From NCBI RefSeq assembly GCF_032854445.1, contig NC_088303.1, forward strand, positions 12,469,501 to 12,533,500: a stretch of 64,000 nucleotides of DNA. The letters are read 5' to 3'. Made by a program: the position numbers and the translations under genes. This document shows, in pieces, positions 47,201 through 59,200 of this stretch (within the stretch, counting starts at the first letter, position 1; each line of letters starts with the position of its first letter). The notes below the pieces were generated by a model, which saw only the letters and a program-made list of their open reading frames with translations, searched no databases and was not told the origin of the DNA. Origin of the DNA: Liolophura sinensis. Its lineage: Eukaryota > Mollusca > Polyplacophora > Chitonida > Chitonidae.

Positions 47201-50200
47201 AGAAGAAAGTGCAGTTAGATGACAGAAACTTGACCAGTAACAACAGGCACGTACAAGAAGACAGGATTACTCAGCCAAATAAGTCCCCTGCAGAGCGTGT
47301 GAAAAGGGTTGATCCTGGAGCTGTAGAGATGAAAGCGCAGATATCTGAGTCCACAGTACCCAAACCTGAAGGGAAGGCTTCATTAAAAACTTCCACTCCC
47401 TCTAGTCATAACACATCTGTTGCCAGTACGCAAAAACAGGGCAATGTCACAAAAGACAATAGCAAATTTCAGACGGGTTCCAAAGTGCAAGACTCGAAAG
47501 TGAAAAATTCTGCAAGAAACTCCGAGGCCTCAAATGATAACCAGGTGAACGCTGCGAGTGAAGAGGACACCTTGTTGCGGCTGGAAAAGGCTGCAGAATC
47601 CATGGTGGCGACAGTTACAGATGAAGATGTAAGTTTTCAAAACAAATTATGCTATTCAACAAGACGACTTTGCAGGTTAAACATAGGCTGTGGGATTTTT
47701 TGTGAGCTATATCAGGGAGAACCACAACTGTTGTTGTCAAGATTCTAGCCACAGCTGGTGCACCTCTTTCTTCTGTTAACGTTATATGGGAATTGCTTCT
47801 GCATTACTATTAGACTCCAACCAGTGTTGCAGAGGACACGGGTTTACTCCTCTGATGGTCAGTCACAAATGAGTGTCCTTGACATTTTTCAAGATGGTTT
47901 ATCATATCAAATTGAAATTTGGTACGTGTTTTACAATAGAACTGAAACTTACATACTTTCAGAAACATAAGTTGCAGATCAAATTTCGGATCATTTTCTT
48001 TATAGTCAACAATTATGGTCATGTGAAGACTATTGTGAACAGTTTTGGGGATTTCTTTTCAAATGGTGGTTTATTTTGCATTAACACTGGACAATTTGTA
48101 CTGCTTCTTCCATTTTCATCAAAAGTATGCCAAACCTACTTCCTGATGGCTCAACCTGGAAGGGCTCATGCATTGACAATATTTCTATAATGAGTGATTT
48201 ATTTTCTTTTATAATTCATTATTAACTACTTGTTTGGAAAATTTGGAACTGTTTTATAGTAGATATATTAAATGTTGTTGGTAGCATGAAGATGGTAAAC
48301 CTGCCAATACCTCAAGCTCTCCCAAACCAGATGCGCCTCTGTCCATTGAGAAGGAGAATCCACAGAAGTGGTTTTACAGGGACCCACAGGGCGAATTACA
48401 GGGTATGCTCCTACAGTTCACTCTTAACTCACTTCTACACTCCTACACATAATTCAGAATTTAATGCTGGTGGTAAGCCATAACCCCTCATTCATTATAG
48501 CATGATATAATATTCCTACTTATGAGGTAAAATGAAGAAGTGAAGAATTTTTCCTGTCGTGAAAATGTAAAGAATTTGTTTTGTAAAAGTACATTTGGTC
48601 CATTCCATTACACCTGTTTGAATTATGTATTTTGTGTGGCTATGAGAAGGTCTGATTTACCATAAAATATATTTCTAATGATATGCATGAACACTCCAGT
48701 GAAGTTGACAGGATTGGCCATGTGTATGTATCTTGTAAGTTGTTTTTGTAGGTCCCTTTGCTGCTAACGAGATGGCTGAATGGTTCAGTGCTGGTTACTT
48801 TACAATGAATTTACTGGTCAAGCGAGGCTGTGATGAAAGGTTTCAACCATTAGGTGCGTTTTACACTGCTAACTAACACTCTTTAGCAGATTTCTTCAGG
48901 GCATTGGAGAGAAGTTTAGTGTGAAGTTTGATACATTCAGTGAAAGGAGGCACAAAAACATTGCTGTGTTCAATTTTTGAACTTAATGATGCATATAAAT
49001 TATGTTTGAGTTTGGTTATGCCTATGATGGTTTTAGTAAGGGGCCCCACCTATAAGCTTAAGGTGTTTGCGGTTATATGCATGTTAAGAGGTACATAATA
49101 GAACAATGAGCTTTAGGCCTCAGGGCTGTTATGTCACCACATAAGTTTTTTAACTGAATCAAATTAAATGGTGATAACCTACTTAATTCCTATTTCTTCT
49201 AAAATTTGAGACAGCTATTAGTTGTGTTGAAAGTTGAATATCACATTTCTTTACCAGCCTCTTGGAAAGTAAAGATGAGTATGTTGTTCATTACATGGTC
49301 TAACCATGTGAGAGAAAAGAGACAATATCCCTGCTAGAATTGCATGTATATTTGCTAAAATGAGCAAATCAGGTGTCCCAAAAATTAGAAGAAACAGGGT
49401 AATGTTGTATTCACTGTTGTCCAGTTTTGAGGTACAATTCAAAGGACATGCATTTATAATAGTGTGAGAAATAATCTCATTTTCTTGAACAGAAGTGGTA
49501 TATAGGAGAAGATGGTTTTGCACTGTTGAACATGTACAGTAAGCAGATCTGTGCTTGACTCAGTCTTTGTGTCTGTTTTACACAATTCAACAACCAACCT
49601 GTTACAATAACCCTATAATGAAAGAATGTTTGTTTAGCCCAGAATGATTTCCACTATCTTGTTCTCTTACAGGTGAACTAATAAAGCGTTGCAATGGAAG
49701 GGTTCCTTTCATACCAGGGCCTACACCACCTCCCATACTTGTGAGTAACTTCTCAGTTTCTGTTCATCTAATAAAAAGCCTCCTATAACACGCATATGAA
49801 ATGGCAAAAATGTATAAAAAAGTATTTTAGTACCACTAGTGTTGTTGTGAATTGAAAATGTCATATGACTGTAAAACTTAAAATTTGCCACCAGTGTACC
49901 TCAGTTAGTTTTAAGCTCACGTGCAAAAAGTTGCATTTTAAGAAGTACTGCGTGTATCGGGTTATGCATGCATGTAAATCACAGTAATGAGAGCCTTGCT
50001 ATCAAATGGAAGTTGATGATATACCTGTTTGAATTCATACTTGTCACAGATTTCCTGTGAAACCCTGTCTTTCTCACAAGCATATTTTCTTGCGGATTCA
50101 TGTCTCATCGCTGAGTTTGTTTGTCGTTTGCTAGCGCACACAAAGTGTTGGTTCAACCTATTCTTACACTGGCAATCCTCAAGATTAACCCACTTCTACT

Positions 50201-53200
50201 GATCTTGGACTCTTGTGGCAATATGCAGTCAGCAAAGCTTTCAAGGCTGTTCAGGTCGACTCACATGAAGTTTCTTGCCCATCACTTGCCTCCTTCTGAT
50301 AAGGCATTCACCTTGAGATAACTCTGCAAGTGAAAATTTCTCACAGTTTGGTTTCATCACTTCCTTGTCAAAGTCGGGTTGTTCAGTTTAGATCTCAGTT
50401 TCTTCCACCTGTAAATCTAACCCACCAATTTAGTCTTGCTGCTGGTTTAAGTTTGACTTCTCTTGCCACTGATACACCTGTAAGGTTTGTATTCTTCATT
50501 ATCCCTAGTGTTGTTGTATGAATCCCCTTCACAGAATTCCCCAGTAAGTGTCCCTCCAGCAGATGTACAGCAGCAGCAGCAGCAAGAACAGATGAAAATC
50601 TTCCAACAGCAACTACTTGCACAACAATCACTCTTACAACACCAACTCTTAGTCAGGTAAGACAGGTGTAACATTAGTTTGTAAACAGAAATTTCCAGAT
50701 AAAACAATGGTAAAACTCACCTGAGTTAGAACATGATGTCAGCTAGAACATGCTATAGTTATCTGTGGTTTTGTTATTTGTCTGTGTCATAATACCTATG
50801 AAATGCATGTATGAACTGTTTAACCTAAGTAATAGATTTATTTGTCTATTATGATATACAACATGTACAGTGTGCAAATGTAGACTTCAGGCAGAATGAA
50901 TATGAAATGAACACCCATTTACTGTTACCATACCCATCAAGCATTGTGTGGTTACAGGCAATTTCAGATACAGACCGTCCTACAACAACAGGAAGGGTTC
51001 AACAAGCTCAGTCCACAACAGCAACAACGGCTCGCTCTCCAGGTCCTTCTTAAGCAACAGCACTTACACCCAGACCAGCAGAAGCTCTCTCCACGATCTC
51101 CCCCCAACGAACCCTCTGCTACCCATCCAGTCTTTCAGAGATCATTCTCACAACCTGCTGATCCTAGTCAACAAGGGGAAGAACCCTCTGTGTGGGGCAA
51201 TCCTAATGTTCCAGGTGAGGCATGTTATCTCCCCTGGTTTTATATTAGTCTCTCCAATAGTTGCACAGAAGTAGCAATGTAAGGATTACTCATACTGTAT
51301 TGTGAATTATCATACTAGTATTGTAATGCAATACCAAAATTGCTGTTCACAAATTTTATATTGGAAACTTTATAACAAGGACTCAGTGTCATGAAGAAGA
51401 ATACGCTGCAGAAAACAAGAAATGTGGGACTGAATTTGTCTTTCTTGAGTTGATGAGTTGAAAAACTAGTTGCTCACAATGTAGTAATCAGATTCTGATT
51501 TTTATACCTCCCTTGTTTGTCTTGCAGGAAACTGGTCCCAGCCCACAAGTGTGTGGGATTTAGAACAAACTAAACAGCCTAGAAGTGTTAATGTAAGTCA
51601 CAGTTTGATTTAGAGCTACCTAATCACCTAATGTCGTTCTGTCTGTTGGTCGTTCATTTAATATTTTCGTCATTTTTGGGGGCCTTTCACTGAATGAGTG
51701 CCAAGATGACAGATGTGCTGGGAAAGTCACAGCTATAACACTCATTCTGTACAATCAGCTGTGTGTCCCTGCGAGCGACTTCACCCACTCTTCCTACTTG
51801 GCTTCCTATTCCCCGTGAGCCACCTAAGTCACCTAAGGACCAGACAGTTGGCCCAGTTGAGACATTAGATGCCAAAAAAAAAAAAAAAAAAAAAAGGAAA
51901 TTGATTTCCTTCACCTAATTTTGACACCTGATTTTTATACTTCACTGGTGGAACAAACCAACCCCTATGCCCGGCAGTATCAAGTGAATAAACCGGACAT
52001 CCAGTGGTTTGATGTGACCGTATTTGAAGTGAAGGCCTTTTTAGGTCTTCACATTTTGATGTCTTTCCTACAGCTGCCAACTTACAAGGATTACTGGTCA
52101 ACTAATCCACTGTTTAGAATTCTCTCCATTCCTCTCATCATGTCAAGGATCAGGTTTGAGAAAATCTTGCAGTATTTCCATTGTAATGATAACACAATGA
52201 ACCCAAAGAAAGAACAGCGAGGTCATGACAAAGTGCATCCCATCCATCTAGTTTTTGAAATGGTGTAGACAAATTTGAAAGCTAATTACAATTTGTACAT
52301 AACTGTGACTGTCAATGAGTCAATGATACCATTTAGGGGTTGACTCCGTTACCGACAGTATTTTCCGCAGATGCCCTGCATGTTGGGAATTAAGGTGTGG
52401 GAATTGGCAGACAGGTCAGAACAAAGGTCGCACTCAGCTCGACTTACGCAGATCTGTTGCTATTTCCCTCACTAGTAATTATCACCTGTAAAGGCACTAC
52501 CAACTGACCACTAATGATGAAGTGAGAAGATCGCACTGACCTGTTGTGATGCCAAAAGCCAGGAGATGCAAACAATGTTTGAAAGCCAAAATCAGAAAAC
52601 AGTCCACCTATGGTTGCAGAATTTATGAAGTAAACCTCTGCGTAACATGGTTTGAACCCTACCTTGCATCACTGTCCAAGTCTGCTGAAGAATAATCAAC
52701 TGATACGCATGCAAATGTACATTTCTTAGAAAACCCTGGGAAAAGTTAAAAAAGATAGGTACAAACTATGAAAAAAAAAATATCTATATTTGAAAACTGA
52801 CAGTGAGTTTGAAAAGATGTGCCTTATATCATTTTATTTGCAGATAATTGTATAAAAAATGAAATTTTCTTTTATTTATTTTAATACCACCTGTGAAACT
52901 GAAGACAAGGCAAAAAGTGAATTGAAAAAGGCAAATCAATGTGAGAGTTGTTATGCATGACTATGCCGTGAGATTAGGACAGCTAACTACAGCCTTGGCT
53001 GCTGGTACTAGTAGCCAGTCAGCATAGCAGTAGCTAATGAGTTAAATGTGGGGTGTTGGGTGTGGGCAAGTCAATCGTTTATTAAAAAATACTACCAGTG
53101 TTTATACTGAAGAAGCCTTCCCTCTTTTTGTCTCCTCTCCCCTTGGCTTCGTGCCCCTGTAGCCTCACCTCGTAATATAAATAAATCCAGTAACATAGCA

Positions 53201-56200
53201 GATTTGACATCGGACACCATTATCTAATGGTTACAGGAGGCAGAAGAGCTGGAGAGGATACGACGTTTAGCAGAGGCTCAGGAAAAACGAAAGGAAGAAG
53301 AAATCCAGAGAAAGCAGTCAGAGTTAAGGATGCAGCAGGAAGAGCTACGACGACAACAGGAAGAGATACAGCGTCAAAAGGAAGAAATTGAAAGACAGCG
53401 GCTGCTGGATCTACAGGTAAGGAAACAGTTAATGTTTCTGTTGGCTTGTTATTTGAGGTCATCATTTTGCATGCAGGTATGAGTATATCCCTTTCAACAT
53501 TAGCAAGGACAAGGACGTATTTTGTGACAAAGTGCAAGCTATATGTTTTGTTTTGGAAGCCATGCAAATAAAATCATGTCATTCAGTAAAATTATGCAAT
53601 GTAAATAAGGAAAAATACCGGTACTTCAAATGTGGTTTGTTGTTTTTCTCAGAGGATAGAGGAGGCAAGGCGACTAGAGGAGGAGGAAAAATTACGTAAG
53701 GAGGAAGAGGAGCGAAGAAAAGTTGAGGAGGAGATTCGAAGACAACAGGAAATTCAGAGACAAAAAGAACTTGAACAGCAGCAAGAGCTTCAGCGTCAAC
53801 AGGAAATCCAACGCCAGCAGCAGGCGCTACGGCAGAAGGAACTACAACGTCAGCAGGAGCTACAGAGACAACAAGAACTGGAACGACAGAAGGAACTACA
53901 GCAACAGAAGGAGGCAGAGTTACTTAAACAAAGACAACAGGAAATGCAGCGGAGACAGGTGAGTTAGATCTCCTGGTGGACGTACCTTACATGTGGACTA
54001 TGTTTGAGGAGAACTTTAACTGTGGTGTAGTTATTAGTTAACCTCCATGGAGTTCGTTTTCAGGATTTTCCTCAGGGTCATGACATGTATGAAGGAATGA
54101 GGAAAAAAGAAATTTCATCTTAATACATGAGGACGGTAAGGACACTAAAATTAACCTTTTCAGGAAGTTTGTACAACTTGTTTCTCCATTTAAGGAGAAC
54201 AAGTCAATGAGGTTCCTTCCTGAGTTTAGTTGCCACTGCTTTGTCTGGAGTTTCAGGTTGAAATATTATCCATTATTGTTGCTAAAACTTCAATCGCTAA
54301 TGGACATTCCCTTTGGTGCAGGTTTGACTTTGTTGTCACTGTTCAAAGCTGACAGAAGGTATTTGACTGCTTATGTGGATGGGGTAGGGGGCCTGCTGAT
54401 CAGCTAACTACAAGCATTGTAAGCTAACTACTGTATCATTGTTTTCAGGAACTGCAACGACAACAGGAGCAACAAAGGCAGCAACAGGAGGCACTCAGGA
54501 CGGTTACAACAGCAACAGCAAGAACAGCTGGCCAAGATGCAGGTAATTGCTGCAAATTTTCCATGAGAATTTGAATCTATGAATCTAGTTCTCCCGTAAA
54601 CAAAAACTACATGGTTGTCCCCGACATCAAAAACATACTTTTCAAGTTTTCCTAAGTTTGCAATTCCCAACTACTATGCCTCCCTTGGACAAGTGGACAG
54701 TTTCATCAAAGTTATTAGCATAGACTGCATAAAAATATGTGTAAAACTTTCACTTGGAGCGACAGCTTTGTGGTTCTAGAATTGGGCTAGATTATGATGG
54801 ATTCCCCCAAAGCTACCTGGACGATTCCATTCACATTCTCATAAAAAAAATGATAAAAATAAAGGTCTAAGTAAGTCACTAAAAAAGGAAGGCCCTTTAG
54901 TAAGCCTTAATTATTCTCCTGTGTTGAAAGTAAAATAAAATGTTTTTGTGTCTATTCTCTCTCAGTTGCCTGCATCCACAAACTGGGGCAGTCAGGAAAA
55001 CACTGGATCAAGCCAGACTGTGTCGCTGACAGAAATACAACAGATGCAACAGGAGGAGAGACAGCGCAAAGAGGAAGAGGTACAGTGTTTTCATACTGTC
55101 ATTGTTCCTAGTTTTTGGGTGTGGATTAATAGCCTGTTAAAATGTTCCTTTTGTAAGTTTTTTTTACCTGTTGGCCTGATTTGTCATGTGGTGGTGTTGA
55201 TAGCTTCTGTATATGTCTGCCTGTTTGTTCGTCTAGGCCCGATGCTCGTGTAATTTCAAGCTAACAGTACAAGTGCTAATTATGTTTATTACCTGTAACC
55301 AGTTTACATGTATGTGGAATCAGCAGTTAGAGTTATGATAGAAGCTAATAGAAATGATGAGCAGGAATGAGTTGCCCCTTATAGAAATTATACACTGTAT
55401 CACAAATATATGTAGGAAATGACAATTATGATTTTTTGTTGACATGTAGTTGTTGTAAATTAAGACATACTTTAGAAATTAATATTAATGATGATACAAA
55501 AGAAAAATGTATCCAGAAATACATCGCTATTTTTTTCTTCCATTTTATTTAACTTTTTAGCTACAGAGGCAAACAGAGGCCCAGCAGAGGCAAATGGCAG
55601 CTTTACAACAACAGCAGCAACAACAGCAACAAGCCAAGTCCTGGTCAAAACAGCTGTATGTGTACACTATCAGCAATGATTGACATCTTTTTTACTCCTT
55701 GGCAATCTTTGTATGGAAGGATTTGTTATTGCTCTATTTGTCAGTTAGCGAAAAATCCTCATTACAGATTCATACTTTAATTTGATAAAATACTTCATCT
55801 CTGCTCCACGATATCAAAAATTAAAGTCTTTAGGACAATATTGCAGTGATCGTTGACCGACTTCCTGTGATCTGAAAACATAGGCTAACATTTCTATATA
55901 TGCAATGCTCCTGAACCAAATTCAGTAAAAACTTCAGTCAGTGCCTCATGTTTCAGAACATTTGCACCTGTCAAATCCAATAGTCCAAAGTCTCTGCTGG
56001 AAATACAGGAGGAACAAGCTCGACAATTAGAAATAGAGAAACAGAAGAAACAAAATCAACAAGTAAAGGTAATATTCACCTGTCTTATTCAGGTTAACTG
56101 AAGCTATTCAAAATTAGTTTACATGTTAAAACTGAATATAAACTGCTTGTCAAGAACAGTCTCAGACACAACAGTGAGGCCGTACTTTACACACAATGCA

Positions 56201-59200
56201 GAGCTGGACAACAGTGATTGTTATTTCAAATGTGAGGTGCTGTGTAAAAAAATTATATTCAGGCTTATGTGAATGACCCTCAGTATCGTGTGAATTTGTG
56301 GCTGATCATGGAAATAGTTGCCTCTTCAGTGGCTTTAATCTTCTGTTAATCTATCTAGGTTGTTTTAAGCAGTCTTTGTTGAAGGATTTAATGATCATTT
56401 CCATGCTCCGTTCGTTATTTCAGACTACTTTACCACTAGCTACTGCCACCGTTTGGGGAAATGGAGCCCCAATCTCATCCAACTGGGCATCAGAAGGAGC
56501 ATGGGGTAATGCCCAGAGAATCTCCAGCCCAGGTTTCTGGGAGGACCCCAGCCCAGTTGTACCCACCAAAAACACTACAAGTCGTAACAAGAGTGCTAAA
56601 AATGTGTATGTATACGTAGACTATCTTTCCCATGTCCTGATTTATGATTACATCCACAGATTTCTTATTGCTTGCTGTCATCTCACAATGCTTTTTGGCT
56701 AGCTTGTATTGTGAGAGAGGGGTGGGGGAAGTGTTCGGAAGGTTGAACTTTTTTTTAGGGATCCCGTTCGGGAAGAGCGGGATCCCTATTGTAATCGTTC
56801 TGTTTTTTCTCTTATTATTATTATTATTTTTTTTTTTTTCTTTTCAACGACTTCGTTAGCATGGAAACTTTTACACCGTTCAACATAGAAGTCCTGAATT
56901 TTGCTCATATATTCTGCCAGTGAATATCGTGGGACAAATTGTCCATTTTTTTTGCTATGTCACGTGGTTCGGCCGCCATATTGAATTTTGTGTAAAACCT
57001 TTAAAAATCTTCTTCTCAAGAACCACTGAACCGATTCTTTTCAAATTTGACATGCAGCTAGAAGGTCACGAGTTACAATAAGTTTGCAAAAATGGTTGAC
57101 TTCCGGTCAAAACTCTGGAAGCTCGCCATTGGTCGAAGTTGTAACGTCACAAAAACTTCTGAAATGTCAAACGTTCTCAACGTATTCTGATGTATCTTGA
57201 GCTGCTGATTCCGAATCTGCTTGTATTTTCTTGCTATTCCCACCTTATTTGGAGGTCTGGTGAGTGAAAACCGTTACAGTTGTAAAGCTGAACATCACTG
57301 AGTGGAAAGCGCTACACACATACTCTATATGTGCTGAAAATCTTTGATCTGTGTCAACAACCACAGGACATGAAGGGGAAAACGTCATCGATCCGATCCG
57401 GGATCCCGGCCTAGGATCTGCTATTCACAGATCCATTCTAGTTTTTTTTGCTCTTGTATTATAGGCATTCGTACATGGATTGAAAGCTTTTTTTAACAGC
57501 AAGAGAAATTTTTTTTAAATATATTTATATTTATTTGATTGGTATTTTATGCCGTACTCAAGAATATTTCACTTATACGACGGCGGCCAGCATTATGGTG
57601 GGTGGAAACCGGGCAGAGCGCTGGGGAAACCCACGACCATCCGCAGGTTGCTCGCAGACCTTCCCACGTACAGCCGGAGAGGAAGCCAGCATGAGCTGGA
57701 CTTGAACTCACAGCGACTGCATTGGTGAGAGACTGCTCGGTCATCACGCTCCACTAGCGCGCTAACCAACTGAGCCATGGAGGCTCCATAAATATTTATA
57801 CACCCCCCCCCCCCCCCCACCCCCCACCCCCCCGCCCCATCCCTTCTGCATCTCCCACCAAAACTAATTTTAAGCTGATTTTGATGAAACTTGCCATACA
57901 TCTTGCCTATCATCTGCACGTGTGTATGCTTAAGATAATTACTTTCATAATTGTTCCTATTTAGGATTTACATAATTATGCTTTTCCATGTATTCAGATT
58001 TTGTCTATGTAACTCTTCCTGACGTACATACATCTTCCCTGTTATCCAAGCTTGTAAATGTTTAATTACAGTCGGGTAATTATTTTCATTATTTCCATTA
58101 AGGTACCTTCTTCCGTGGCTCAGTTGGTTAGCGCACTAGCGCATTGTAATGACCCAGGAGTCTCTCACCAATGCGGTTGCTGTCAGGTCAAGTCCAGCTC
58201 ATGTTGGCTTCCTCTCCGGCTGTACGTGGGAAGGTCTGCCAGCAACCTGCGGATGGTCGTTGGTTTCCCCCGGGCTGTTCCCGGTTTCCACCCACCATAA
58301 TGCTGTCCGCCATTGTATAAGTGAAATTTTCTTGTGTACGGCGTAAAACACCAATCAAATAAATAAATAAAATTAAGGTACTTACACTGTAGTTCAGTAA
58401 TTGATTTTCATGTACACGGATTTCATCTGAGCAACTCCCGCTGAACCAATTTCCCTGAAATTTTGTGTCATCTTTTATGTCATCTAAACATCTCACAGTT
58501 TTGTTTTCACAGTTACCCCCATTCAGGCACACAGCGTAATAATGCTCTTCATGCATGCAGCTAAATGGGCAAGCACATTTCATTATCGTGATGTACTAAA
58601 AGTTTTATATTTCACACTGATGATATCTGTGAACAATAGGACATGTGCATGATGATGTCACTCTACTTTATTTTGCTTTACATGTCAGTATTTGGATTAA
58701 TCACCTGGTTATTTTACGAGGTGCTCAATCAGGCGGGCTACTTGTGTTCTAAGAAGATCTTGTTCCATTACTGATAGGACATTTTTGAAATATTGAAAAT
58801 TATTAGCAGTTAGATACTGCAGTATAGTCTAGACATTAATCGGCAGATTTTCAGGTCCTGTAAAACAAATTTGTGCACGGAAGTAAGACGGTAAGAAGGC
58901 ACTTCATGCATTTTTAGTTTCTATGGGGCTTCCAACTTCTGTTAAGGATTGTAATGGCACATACATGTATATGTAAATCTTGAACTTGGTTGATGGTCAG
59001 AGTTATTAAGTTTTCTGGCTAACTGTTTACTTTCTCTACCTTTTTGTCATGCAGAGATAACTTTCCAGCGCTGAGTGGAAAACCCTCCAGTACGTCCAAT
59101 AGGACTACAGCTAAGTCTACTGCCAAACCTGCCAAGACCTCTCGGGATGAGGTATGAATGAAATACATGAAACAAGCACAGCCCAATAAGTGGTGTTAGA

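Noticed and set aside
58107-58180. A functional tRNA gene
   Set aside because: The A box is present, but the segment continues into SINE body and tail and I could not fold a complete cloverleaf.
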